Origin: an uncultured Actinomycetes bacterium
Lineage (GTDB): Bacteria > Actinomycetota > Acidimicrobiia > Acidimicrobiales > RAAP-2
Length of the DNA: 35,060 nucleotides
Assembly (NCBI GenBank): GCA_903826715.1
Contig: CAIKFN010000125.1
Span: 1-35,060 of the forward strand
Direction: 5' to 3'
A program made the position numbers and the translations under genes. Of the stretch, positions 23,513 to 31,377 are shown in pieces. The notes under the pieces are model-generated. The model searched no databases. It was not told where the DNA came from and saw nothing but the letters and a program-made list of their open reading frames with translations. Numbering within the stretch: the first letter of the stretch is position 1; every line of letters begins with the position of its first letter.

Positions 23513-24919
23513 TTATTTTGTGGTTTGCGACGAAGTGTCTTTAGGTCTTCTTAAGTGCCAGTCAGTTTCTTTCTGATACAAATCAGCAATCGAACAAAGC
23601 ATGAATTCTGAATGTGCTGGGCCAATTAGCTGTGCACCTATTGGTAGCGACTCACCTGTGAAGCCACACGGCAAAGAAATTGAAGGAAGGTGAGACAGAC
23701 TCCAGGGATAAGCAAACTTGTGTAGCTCTGCAGTTGTTGCGATCATTTCGCTATCAGCAATAAAAGTTGGTGACCTTGGAATTGTTGGAGTCAGCACAAA
23801 ATCTACTGAGTCCATCACAGAATTAATTGATCGACGCGACTCAAGTACAGAGTGATAGAGCTCTGCGACTTTCCAACCTTCAAGTTCATAACCCAGGTCA
23901 AGTCTTCTTGCGACATCATCGCCAAATTTCGACCGGTCACTCTCCAACCGCTCAATATGAATAGAAAGTGCTTCGGCTCTAATAACTTGACTGGTGAGAC
24001 TCATTGCATCCTCTGCACCAGGGACATCAATGTCGGCAACAATGACTGCTCCAAATTCTTCTAGTTTCCTAGCGAATTCCAGTACAGCTTCACCAATGCC
24101 TGCTTCCAGATTCTCGAAAAAATACTTTCGAGGAATTCCAACTCGAACTCCAGACAATTTTGAAGCTGGATCAATTTGAGTGCGACGGCCAGCATATGAA
24201 ATGCTCTGGGGATCTTGTGGGTCATATCCAACTATCACGCCGAAAATACTTGCAACATCACTTGCCCGACGAGCCATTGGACCAACGGTGTCAAAGGAAG
24301 GGCTGATGTGAAATACACCATGATTGCTGACTGTCCCCATGGTGGGTCTCAGCCCTGTGATGCCAACCATGCTCGAAGGGCAACGAATCGATCCTCCGGT
24401 GTCGGTGCCAAGAGCACCAATTGACCAATCTGACGCAATTGCTGCAGCTGATCCCCCACTTGAACCACCCGGAATTCTCTCAGTATCCCAAGGATTTCTA
24501 ACGGGACCAAAATGCGCATTGTTATTAGTTCCACCATAAGCAAACTCGTGGAGACTTGCTTTGCCCAAAATCACTGCCCCGGCTGCGCGCAACTTACTCA
24601 CCACAGTCGCATCATTACTTGCAACTCGGTCGGCAAACCATTTAGATCCTCGTGTGCAGCGAGCACCCGCAACATCAATATTGTCTTTGACAACTATTGG
24701 TAGTCCGTCGAGTGGAGCTGGTGTTCCTTGATCTCGAAGTGCCTGTAAACGTTCAGCGTCAGCCATGGCTGAATCATCCATGACAGTAATGAGCGCATTT
24801 ATGTTTCTAGTATCGCTCTTGATTCGCTCAAGTAGTTCATTCGTTACTGTTCGAATGTCAGATTTAGCTCGCAGTTGCGGAGAATCCCATCCACTGTCTG
24901 AATCATTTGAGAAGTCCAT
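23513..24919 (-). CDS. Amidase-signature-family enzyme
   Basis: A 468-residue amidase with the complete Ser-cisSer-Lys triad: K78 (VVKDNIDVAG), S153 (GGSSGGSAAA) and S177 (GTDTGGSIRCPSS). It is close in length to GatA, but no gatB or gatC is adjacent and it sits in a catabolic operon, so it should cleave a small amide such as a half-amide of a dicarboxylic acid. The ATG follows the CitE-like gene stop with 1 nt between; GGAAAA precedes it. Last gene of module B. Confidence 0.9.
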   Translation of the reverse strand: MDFSNDSDSGWDSPQLRAKSDIRTVTNELLERIKSDTRNINALITVMDDSAMADAERLQALRDQGTPAPLDGLPIVVKDNIDVAGARCTRGSKWFADRVASNDATVVSKLRAAGAVILGKASLHEFAYGGTNNNAHFGPVRNPWDTERIPGGSSGGSAAAIASDWSIGALGTDTGGSIRCPSSMVGITGLRPTMGTVSNHGVFHISPSFDTVGPMARRASDVASIFGVIVGYDPQDPQSISYAGRRTQIDPASKLSGVRVGIPRKYFFENLEAGIGEAVLEFARKLEEFGAVIVADIDVPGAEDAMSLTSQVIRAEALSIHIERLESDRSKFGDDVARRLDLGYELEGWKVAELYHSVLESRRSINSVMDSVDFVLTPTIPRSPTFIADSEMIATTAELHKFAYPWSLSHLPSISLPCGFTGESLPIGAQLIGPAHSEFMLCSIADLYQKETDWHLRRPKDTSSQTTK

Positions 24920-24920
24920 C

Positions 24921-25829
24921 TCAGATGTTTTCCTTCTTCGACCCGAGAATATCTAGTAGCCGCAGCTGTTCTTTTGCACGGTAATAAAGGGGGTAATCAA
25001 TAAAAACTCCATCGACGCGAATTGCTGCCAGTCCGCGAGACTCTGCGTTTTCGAATTCTTCAACAATCTTCTTGAACGATGCAATTTCTGTCGTAGTTAA
25101 TTTTGAGTATTCGTCCTGAACAGTGGCAACTTGTTTTGGATAAACAACAACTCGACCTGAGAACCCCAGGCTTCTCGAGATGCGAGTGTTAATTCGTAGT
25201 CCTTCGTCATCTTCAATATTTATATAAGGACCATCTAGAGGTGCGCCTAATCCAGCCGCCCTGGAAGCAACAACAATCTTTGAGCGAGCGTAGAGAATTT
25301 CATTGCCATCACGCGAAAGGGTGACGCCAATGTCGTTGGAGAAGTCACCACATCCAAATATGACTTTTTCTACTCTTTCAGGAGCATTGCCAAGTATTTC
25401 GTCACAGCGAACAAGACCTAGCGCTGTCTCAATTAATACAACGAGCCTGATGCTTCCCTCTTCTAGACCAGCGGACTTCTCAGCTAATGCAATCAACTGA
25501 TCAACTTCGTGCAAAGTGTTTACGTCTTGAACCTTAGGAATAACTATGCCGTCAAGACCGGGGCTCACCACAGCTGCGATGTCGCCAGCCATGAGCCCAG
25601 TCTCAATTGAGTTAACTCTGACTAATACAATTTCGGTTTTCTTCTTTACGCTGAGAATTGCGTCCTTGACAATTGCTCTGGCCGTGATCTTTTCATCATC
25701 AGCAACCGCATCTTCGAGGTCTAACGCAACAGCATCAGAGGCAAAATCACCGACACGGCTGAGCTTATGAGCATCATTTCCCGGGCAAAATAAAAGAGAC
25801 CTCATTGGCTTAGCGCTCCAAGCGTTCAT
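24921..25829 (-). CDS. CitE-like (HpcH/HpaI family) CoA-ester lyase
   Basis: A 302-residue TIM-barrel lyase. Signatures are RSLLFCPGND, ALDLEDAV, R71 in LVRVNS, E134 in IETALG and D162 in GCGDFSNDIG, the usual acyl-CoA and Mg2+ ligands of citryl/malyl/citramalyl-CoA lyases. Relatives cleave (S)-citramalyl-CoA, malyl-CoA or beta-methylmalyl-CoA to acetyl- or propionyl-CoA plus pyruvate or glyoxylate. With a CoA-transferase in the same operon and methylaspartate ammonia-lyase nearby, a C5-dicarboxylate CoA ester is plausible. No enoyl-CoA hydratase of MaoC or crotonase type is seen. The ATG has AGGA 7 nt upstream, 9 nt after the previous stop. Confidence 0.88.
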   Translation of the reverse strand: MNAWSAKPMRSLLFCPGNDAHKLSRVGDFASDAVALDLEDAVADDEKITARAIVKDAILSVKKKTEIVLVRVNSIETGLMAGDIAAVVSPGLDGIVIPKVQDVNTLHEVDQLIALAEKSAGLEEGSIRLVVLIETALGLVRCDEILGNAPERVEKVIFGCGDFSNDIGVTLSRDGNEILYARSKIVVASRAAGLGAPLDGPYINIEDDEGLRINTRISRSLGFSGRVVVYPKQVATVQDEYSKLTTTEIASFKKIVEEFENAESRGLAAIRVDGVFIDYPLYYRAKEQLRLLDILGSKKENI

Positions 25830-25838
25830 AGCAATATC

Positions 25839-26879
25839 CTACGAATCAAGCTCTGGAACAAGAATTACTTTGCCGAAATTAGCTCGCTTGGCTAATACTT
25901 CATGGGCATCTGCCGCTTCATGAAGTGGAAACCTCTGATGAATTTCAGTTTTAAAGGTACCGTCACCAACAAGATTCAATACGTGTTGAATTTCAGTGAC
26001 TGTGGCCCTAACTGATCCGAGAAGACTTGTCTGTCGTCGAAAGAGACTGATTACGTCAACCGGCACTGTTTCACCAGCGTGAGCGCCGACAGTAACGAGT
26101 CTTCCGTTCTGTGAAAGTGCCTGGATGCTCTTTACGAGCACGTCGCCTCCAACACTTTCCATAACAACATTGACGCCATGGCCATCAGTCAGCTCCAAGA
26201 CTGCTTGCGCTAAATCGTGCGTGTTGTAGTTGACTCCAGCTACTGCACCATTAGCAATTGCACGACTAATTTTCTCATCGCTACCTGCAGAAACAATTAC
26301 TCGACCACCGAGGAGACGTGCAACTTGGAGAGCTGCAATTCCAATTCCACTGCCCGCTGCATTAACGAGCACCGTCTCATTGACCTGCAGATTGGCTCGA
26401 GCTTTGAGAGCATGCCAAGCAGAACTGAACGTTACCTGTGCTGCTGCAGCGTCTTCAAAGGAAAGATTGTCCGGCAGAGGGATAATCGCACGACTTGGAG
26501 CTACTACGTGACTTGCGTACCCACCAGGTAACTGAACACCAAACAACTGGGTATTTGCGCATGATTCCTCTTGGCCTTGCTGGCACCAATTGCACTCCCC
26601 ACAGTGAACCTGGTGAAGAGCTGTAACTCTGTCACCAACCTTTATGCCCGATACTTCAGAACCAATCGAGTCAACAACGCCGGCATATTCAAGACCCAAG
26701 GTATGTGGAAGTGAAATTGGTAGTCGTGAGCTTCCATCACGAATGTCAAGGTCAACATGATTAAGGGCACACGCTCTCACCGTAATAAGAACGTCGTCTC
26801 TCCCCAGCTTCGGAGTATCGAATTCTTCAAGCTTTAGAACGCCCGGGCCACCGTACTCGTGGAATCTAACTGCCTTCAT
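25839..26879 (-). CDS. Zinc-type alcohol dehydrogenase / quinone-oxidoreductase-like MDR
   Basis: A 346-residue medium-chain dehydrogenase. The structural-zinc loop is complete (C93, C96, C99, C107). The cofactor motif is GSGIGIAALQVA. At the catalytic-zinc site the usual G-H-E reads G-L-E (GLEYAG), and the first ligand position is not a clear Cys, so catalytic zinc may be absent, as in quinone-oxidoreductase-type members. It could be an NAD(P)H-dependent enoyl reductase or alcohol dehydrogenase acting on a pathway intermediate. Starts 17 nt after the PuuE-type gene. Confidence 0.85.
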   Translation of the reverse strand: MKAVRFHEYGGPGVLKLEEFDTPKLGRDDVLITVRACALNHVDLDIRDGSSRLPISLPHTLGLEYAGVVDSIGSEVSGIKVGDRVTALHQVHCGECNWCQQGQEESCANTQLFGVQLPGGYASHVVAPSRAIIPLPDNLSFEDAAAAQVTFSSAWHALKARANLQVNETVLVNAAGSGIGIAALQVARLLGGRVIVSAGSDEKISRAIANGAVAGVNYNTHDLAQAVLELTDGHGVNVVMESVGGDVLVKSIQALSQNGRLVTVGAHAGETVPVDVISLFRRQTSLLGSVRATVTEIQHVLNLVGDGTFKTEIHQRFPLHEAADAHEVLAKRANFGKVILVPELDS

Positions 26880-26896
26880 TACGTATTCGCCTGTAA

Positions 26897-27826
26897 CTAA
26901 CTGGCGAATTCGTCGTGATGTTCAAGCCACCAATTAGCAATATCAATGCGGCGCATGAATATTGCATCGTCAATCCCTTGAATGTATTCAATAATTTCGC
27001 GTAACGCCGATGCACGACCCGCCTGGCCAATCCATCGTGGGTGAAGTCCAATAGACATCATCTTTGGATGGCCACTACGACCTTCGCGAAGAAGCTCGTC
27101 AACAGCGCGCTTGATCGAATCAACGAAGTCTGATGGCCCACCGTATCCTTGCGGCAAAACAAAACGAGCATCGTTGTAGGTAAGAGAATATGGGACCACT
27201 AGGTGCTCCTTACCCTTCACGGTAGTGAAATACGGCAAGTCATCGTTGTAGGCATCAGAGTCATAGACAAACCCACCTTCTTCAACAATGAGCTCTCTTG
27301 TGTTCACACTGGCTCCGTAGCGGCAGTACCAACCAAGTGGTCTCGATCCAGTTGCTTGCTTGATTCCTTCAATCGCAGCAGCAATGTGCTTCGATTCTTC
27401 TTCGCGACTTAGCGTCCACATTTCAGTCCAGCGCCATCCGTGCGAGCAAGGGTCATGACCAGCTTCGCGTATCCACTGACCAACTTCAGGGTTGCGTGCA
27501 AGGGCAACTGCAGTTGTAAAGAAGGTGGACTTAACGTCGTACTCATCAAACATACGCATCACACGCCAGATACCTGCGCGACTTCCGTATTCGTAAACAG
27601 ATTCCGCTGAAAGGTCTCGAGCATCAGCTAATAAGTAAGGAATCTCAGCAAGACCTTCATTGCGACCATCACCAGCGGGCCATGAGTACTCAGAACCCTC
27701 CTCATGATTCACAACAAGATTTACAACAAGATTTGCTCCTTGAGGCCACACAACCTTTGGCTGGTGCCGGCCGTAACCCGGAAAATTACGACGAGGTCCC
27801 GGAATATCTTTGTCAATCAGTTCCAT
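26897..27826 (-). CDS. PuuE-type polysaccharide-deacetylase-fold amide/imide hydrolase
   Basis: A 309-residue enzyme of the metal-dependent NodB-like fold. I set the start at 27826 because AAAGGA is 7 nt before this ATG and the PuuE-like sequence begins here; the longer frame from 27862 has no ribosome site. Motifs are FPGYGRHQP, NHEEGSEY, CSHGWRW with H129, GWYCRYGASVNTR, DSDAYNDDLPY, YSLTYNDARF and IGLHPRW with H262. The family includes cofactor-independent allantoinase PuuE and cyclic imide hydrolases. The segment I recall as GWYTGR in PuuE reads GWYCRYG here, so the ring substrate may differ from allantoin. No other ureide gene is present, and the amidase in the same operon suits a half-amide product. 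Confidence 0.85.
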   Translation of the reverse strand: MELIDKDIPGPRRNFPGYGRHQPKVVWPQGANLVVNLVVNHEEGSEYSWPAGDGRNEGLAEIPYLLADARDLSAESVYEYGSRAGIWRVMRMFDEYDVKSTFFTTAVALARNPEVGQWIREAGHDPCSHGWRWTEMWTLSREEESKHIAAAIEGIKQATGSRPLGWYCRYGASVNTRELIVEEGGFVYDSDAYNDDLPYFTTVKGKEHLVVPYSLTYNDARFVLPQGYGGPSDFVDSIKRAVDELLREGRSGHPKMMSIGLHPRWIGQAGRASALREIIEYIQGIDDAIFMRRIDIANWWLEHHDEFAS

Positions 27827-27911
27827 TTGCTGTTCCTTTCTTAAGGTTACTGCTAACCACAATTTTTAACATTTTCTAGGACTGCCTCGAGTCCTCAAGC
27901 TACGCAAGTAC

Positions 27912-29129
27912 TTAGATCAAACCTTCTGCTAGCCAGCTCGCAAATTCTTCTTCGCTGTGGCCAAGCTGGTCAATGTAAACCTCACGATTATGTTCTCCGA
28001 GACCCGGGCCAATGCTGCGAACTGATCCAGGGGTCTTTGAGAGCCTTGGAATAACGTTTTGCATCTTCACTGCACCCTCAGCATCATCAACAGAAATAAT
28101 GGTCTCACGAGCAAGATACTGCGGATCAGTAAAAATGTCCTCAATCGTAAGAACTGGCATCATCGCTACTTGAGATTCATTCGCCGCATCCATAACTTCT
28201 TCAGTGGTTCGTGCAGCTACCCAAGAACCAATCAAGTCGTCAATCAAGTCCTGATGCTCCAAGCGACCTTGGTGATTTCGGTACCACGGCTCGCTGATTA
28301 TGTGATCAGCACCAATCATCTGCATCACACGATCAGCAATTGACTGTGAGCTACCTGACAAAACAATCCACTTACCCTCACTGCTTTGATACGAGTTTCG
28401 AGGTGACGTGAATGGAGCCCTATTGCCAGTTCTTTCCTGAACTACGCCGAGCTGATCGTAAATTGAAGCCTGAGGTCCAAGAATCCAAAACAGTGGCTCG
28501 TAAATGCTCAAGTCCACAAATTGCCCAGGCCTGTCAGGCTGCGTGTCGCGGTGATGCAAGGCAAACATTGTTGCTGACGTTCCAAAGAGCGCCGCTACTG
28601 CGTCTCCAAGTGCAAAGGGTGGAAGTGTTGGCGGTCCGTCAGGGTATCCATTGATATGTGCAAAGCCGCTCATTGCTTCGGCGAGTGTTCCAAATCCAGG
28701 CCGGTCGCTATACGGGCCGGTTTGACCAAAGGCAGTTACTCGCACCATTACTAAATGCGGATTAATTGCGGCTAAATCTTCGTATCCAAGTCCCCAGGAC
28801 TCAAAGGTGCCAGGTCGAAAGTTTTCAATGAGCACATCTGCGTCTTTGACTAACTCTTTCAACAACTTTTGGCCGGTTTCGTGGTGAAGGTCAAGTGTGA
28901 CTGAACGCTTGTTTCGACCAATGAAGCTCCACCACAGACTTGTACCATTCTTCTGCCAGCCCATTGTTCGCTGTGCATCACCCTTTGGGTGTTCCACCTT
29001 GATTACATCAGCGCCAAAGTCTCCGAGCAACGTAGCAATTACTGGACCTGCGAACAGACTGGCAACGTCCAAGACCTTCAGTCCTTTTAGCGGTCCGTCA
29101 GATGACTTACTCTTTGATTCTTCAGCCAT
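27912..29129 (-). CDS. Class III (CaiB/BaiF family) CoA-transferase, module B
   Basis: A 405-residue enzyme. GPVIATLLGDFGADVIKVEHP, GRNKRSVTLDL, NFRPGTFESWGLGYEDL and FGQTGPYSDRPGFGTLAEAMSGFAHINGYPDGPP are typical. The catalytic Asp is D176 (FALGDAVAALF). It is more similar to standard catabolic CaiB proteins than to the module A copy, so the two are not a recent duplication. It should transfer CoA to a carboxylate of the module B pathway. First gene of module B; CAGGA precedes the ATG. A palindrome lies 43 nt upstream. Confidence 0.9.
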   Translation of the reverse strand: MAEESKSKSSDGPLKGLKVLDVASLFAGPVIATLLGDFGADVIKVEHPKGDAQRTMGWQKNGTSLWWSFIGRNKRSVTLDLHHETGQKLLKELVKDADVLIENFRPGTFESWGLGYEDLAAINPHLVMVRVTAFGQTGPYSDRPGFGTLAEAMSGFAHINGYPDGPPTLPPFALGDAVAALFGTSATMFALHHRDTQPDRPGQFVDLSIYEPLFWILGPQASIYDQLGVVQERTGNRAPFTSPRNSYQSSEGKWIVLSGSSQSIADRVMQMIGADHIISEPWYRNHQGRLEHQDLIDDLIGSWVAARTTEEVMDAANESQVAMMPVLTIEDIFTDPQYLARETIISVDDAEGAVKMQNVIPRLSKTPGSVRSIGPGLGEHNREVYIDQLGHSEEEFASWLAEGLI

Positions 29130-29171
29130 TCCTGTCCGCTTCTTTCATAGATTCCCACAAGATGAACTCGA

Positions 29172-29189
29172 AACATTAGAAATAATGTT
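29172..29189. promoter_or_regulatory. Candidate operator upstream of module B
   Basis: AACATTA-GAAA-TAATGTT, perfect 7-bp arms, between the module B start (minus) and repeat copy 2. It differs in sequence from the palindrome before module A, so the two modules may have different regulators. Confidence 0.35.
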
Positions 29190-29192
29190 CAG

Positions 29193-29357
29193 ATTTCTTA
29201 AGCGAACTATAGCCATTGAATCTGTTTACAGAATTGACAAATTGTGGCAATTCCCTGCATTACACCCGGGGAGCAAATTTCTCAATATTTGGCTAATATA
29301 TCCAACTATCAGATCAGATCTGTAAATAGCCTGGAGGGCTTATGAGCAACGAGAATC
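29193..29357 (+). repeat. Direct repeat copy 2 (intact promoter and start of the membrane-protein gene)
   Basis: About 165 bp, roughly 95% identical to 21853-22017 and in the same orientation, 7.34 kb apart. It carries the palindrome CAGATC-A-GATCTG at 29310-29322, the ribosome site GGAGGG and the first codons of the gene at 29342. TAATAT at 29294-29299 is a possible -10 box. Confidence 0.85.
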
Positions 29358-30241
29358 ATCGACCTGCATCACCGTATTTAATTCCACTTTCAATTATTTC
29401 TTTAGCAGCGTTATTGGGATCATTCTTTCTCCCATCATTTGGCCCACGAAACACTCTTGCTTATTCAAGGACTTCGTTAGGGATTGGCCACAGCATTGGG
29501 CTAATCCTCATTGTTTTGGCAATGGCGGTCATGTCATATTCGCCAAATCGAAAAATGGTAGGACTTTCAGGCGTACTTAGCTTGATTGGATTTCTTTGGT
29601 GGGCTCCAGTAGTTGTAGGTGGGCTTATCGAAGTTGCAAAGCACAATCAGTCAGTCAATTCGGGTGGGTTTTTAGCAATCGCCGGAGTTTTGTTTTTGCT
29701 TACTTACTTCGTCTTCACTGCGAGCACAGGGCTCATTGGCTGGAAAGTTAGTAAATCAAGACTACGTACAAGCATGGTTGGAGGAACAATCGCTCTTGCG
29801 TGGGCTGCAGGTGAATTCATGCCATGGATCAGAACCACCTATGTGGCAAACCACCAAAGCATGATTCGTGACTGTTGCGTGATCTTTAAGACCTCAGCCA
29901 ACGGCAGCATGCCACTTGGATATTCATTTACCTATCTGTTACTCATCCTTCTTATTGTCGTTGCCGTGTTTCTAGTTAGCTTCGTAAAGTCAAAAACAAC
30001 TGGAGGGCTCGGACTCATTGCTATTGCGGTTGCTTTCTCAGGAGAAATTATTAACGGCCTCCAGACTGTCGCAAACGCAAATCCAATGCTCGCAGGTCAA
30101 GGAGCAGGACAGATGCCATGGAGTAATCAACCGAACATGACGGTCAGCCCTCTTCCAGGTCTCTGGCTTAATTTGATCGCTGAGCTAGCCCTGCTCGGCT
30201 ATGGAATCTACGTTTTCATAGATTCACGCATAGAAGAGTAA
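29342..30241 (+). CDS. Polytopic membrane protein of unknown function
   Basis: A 299-residue protein with about eight hydrophobic helices separated by short loops; the first begins near residue 12 and the last ends just before the acidic C-terminus. An outside loop has DCC and Asn/Pro-rich stretches. No transporter or enzyme motif is seen. GGAGGG lies 4 nt before the ATG. Its whole promoter and first codons are duplicated at 21853-22017. A strong terminator follows 19 nt after the stop, so it is a single-gene unit. Confidence 0.8.
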   Translation: MSNENHRPASPYLIPLSIISLAALLGSFFLPSFGPRNTLAYSRTSLGIGHSIGLILIVLAMAVMSYSPNRKMVGLSGVLSLIGFLWWAPVVVGGLIEVAKHNQSVNSGGFLAIAGVLFLLTYFVFTASTGLIGWKVSKSRLRTSMVGGTIALAWAAGEFMPWIRTTYVANHQSMIRDCCVIFKTSANGSMPLGYSFTYLLLILLIVVAVFLVSFVKSKTTGGLGLIAIAVAFSGEIINGLQTVANANPMLAGQGAGQMPWSNQPNMTVSPLPGLWLNLIAELALLGYGIYVFIDSRIEE

Positions 30242-30250
30242 AGACACATA

Positions 30251-30293
30251 GAAACTAAGTGACCGGGGCGCAGTGCCCCGGTCTTTTAGTTTC
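30251..30293. terminator. Intrinsic terminator
   Basis: GACCGGGGC (30261-30269), a 5-nt loop, GCCCCGGTC (30275-30283) and TTTT (30284-30287). The stem can be lengthened by GAAACTAA pairing with TTAGTTTC outside it. It ends the membrane-protein gene; the mirrored A/T flanks may let it act on both strands. Confidence 0.9.
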
Positions 30294-30310
30294 TAAAGAG
30301 AATCTCTACA

Positions 30311-30408
30311 AAGAACAACTCATGTCTGATCAATAACACATTGGTGACTTGGCCTTTCATTCACACACTGGGCAGCGAGAGACATGTACTTAATTCCCAT
30401 CTTTAATA
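30311..30408 (-). pseudogene. Decayed 3' fragment of the zinc-ribbon gene at 31183
   Basis: Read on the minus strand the segment gives IKDGN, stop, VHVSRCPVCE, stop, KAKSPMCY, stop, SDMSCS. This matches the C-terminal half of the intact protein (IDDGSK-VQISRCPVCEG-KIKSPMCCG-SDMSCS) residue by residue, with stop codons in place of one Lys and two Gly codons. The N-terminal half is lost. It lies between the terminator and the second nuclease gene. Confidence 0.85.
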
Positions 30409-30444
30409 ACTAAGCGTTTCAGTGGCAAGTGAAATACTTGATCT

Positions 30445-30942
30445 ATGAAGACTTTTTCGAAAACAGCGCTGATTTCAACAGCTCTTGTGCTCGGACTCCA
30501 GGTTCCTGGATTCGCAACGTCACGCGATCCCGGGCTCCCCAACTCATCTGTAACGCCTGGAGCCACCAACCCCCTCGTGACCCAGTCAAACATTCACTCA
30601 ACCATCTGCGTCTCTGGATACACCAAAACGATCAGGCCGCCCGAGTCATACACCTACAAGCTCAAATACACCCAACTTGACAGTGGATACAACTACAAGG
30701 GCAACACGAGTACCTCTAACTACGAAGAAGATCACCTTGTTCCGCTCGAAGTCGGTGGCAATCCAGCGTCAGTGAAGAATTTATGGCCTGAGCCATGGTT
30801 AGTGACATGGAATGCCGGTAAAAAAGATCAACTCGAGAACAAGATGCATTCTCTTGTGTGCAGTGGCGCTATTTCACTCGTCGCAGCACAAAAGGTATTC
30901 ATGACTAACTGGATTGCTGGATACCAGAAGTACATTCAGTAG
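30445..30942 (+). CDS. Secreted HNH-type (His-Me finger) nuclease, second paralogue
   Basis: A 165-residue protein with a signal peptide (core at 7-20, likely cut before SRDPG). The active site is YEEDHLVPLEVGG-x6-NLWPEPW with H97 and N112; C55 and C139 could pair. Residue numbering is identical to that of the nuclease at 10046 and about four fifths of mature residues agree, including a near-invariant C-terminal third. Signal peptides and synonymous codons have diverged, so the duplication is not recent. It probably degrades extracellular DNA. The gene lies between a dead and a living copy of a zinc-ribbon gene. Confidence 0.85.
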   Translation: MKTFSKTALISTALVLGLQVPGFATSRDPGLPNSSVTPGATNPLVTQSNIHSTICVSGYTKTIRPPESYTYKLKYTQLDSGYNYKGNTSTSNYEEDHLVPLEVGGNPASVKNLWPEPWLVTWNAGKKDQLENKMHSLVCSGAISLVAAQKVFMTNWIAGYQKYIQ

Positions 30943-30997
30943 CCAACTTGCACAAGTTCTCATCTGTTCGAATACGGGGCGGGTCTACAATTTGCGT

Positions 30998-31165
30998 ATG
31001 GGGAAAACAGCACTTGGCATTATTTTTTTCATTGCAATAATCACAACTATTTTGACGGTGGATATATTTTTCTTCAAACATCTCACCACCCAAAGATTGA
31101 TAGCAAACATAGCAATAGTGATTGCTTATGCAACTATCTACTTCATTTATTCAAAACGACTTTAA
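30998..31165 (+). CDS. Small two-helix membrane protein
   Basis: A 55-residue protein with two hydrophobic helices (about 4-24 and 33-49) and a basic end. I chose the ATG at 30998 because TACAAT (30986-30991) ends exactly 6 nt before it, the leaderless pattern seen at several genes here; no Shine-Dalgarno is present. Function unknown. It is short, so the call rests on the promoter and the membrane pattern. Confidence 0.55.
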   Translation: MGKTALGIIFFIAIITTILTVDIFFFKHLTTQRLIANIAIVIAYATIYFIYSKRL

Positions 31166-31182
31166 TTAGAAGAACAGTCGCC

Positions 31183-31377
31183 CTACAACGAGCAGCTCAT
31201 ATCAGAGCCACAGCACATTGGTGACTTGATCTTTCCTTCACACACTGGACAGCGCGAGATTTGAACTTTGCTGCCATCATCAATTGTGAGTGTGTCATTA
31301 ACTAGTGGTTGGTCACATTTTGCACAGGTCGCGTGAACAGACATCCCACACTTGGCACATGAATACGTTGCAATCAT
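31183..31377 (-). CDS. Double zinc-ribbon protein
   Basis: A 64-residue protein with CAKCG, CAKC, CPVC and a late CC...C, enough for two zinc ribbons. AGGAGA precedes the ATG at 31377. Its C-terminal half has a pseudogene copy at 30311-30408 on the same strand on the other side of the nuclease gene. Function unknown; such small ribbons often contact RNA, DNA or ribosomes. Confidence 0.8.
   Translation of the reverse strand: MIATYSCAKCGMSVHATCAKCDQPLVNDTLTIDDGSKVQISRCPVCEGKIKSPMCCGSDMSCSL

Noticed and set aside
23513..24919. GatA subunit of the tRNA amidotransferase
   Set aside because: No gatB or gatC nearby, and the gene lies in a catabolic operon next to a CitE-like lyase; a general amidase fits better.
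25839..26879. Assignment as a catalytic-zinc alcohol dehydrogenase with defined substrate
   Set aside because: The catalytic-zinc ligand pattern is incomplete (GLE in place of GHE), so only the broad MDR family can be stated.
23483..29185. 13-mer ACATTAGAAATAA at 23483 and 29173
   Set aside because: AT-rich, short, and placed after the amidase in one case and before the CoA-transferase in the other; no further similarity around it, so chance is likely.
28897..29325. Open frame whose end resembles that of a frame at 21739-21984
   Set aside because: The similarity comes from the DNA repeat. Most base changes between the copies alter the residue, which is not expected for a conserved protein, and the frame runs antisense through the CoA-transferase gene.
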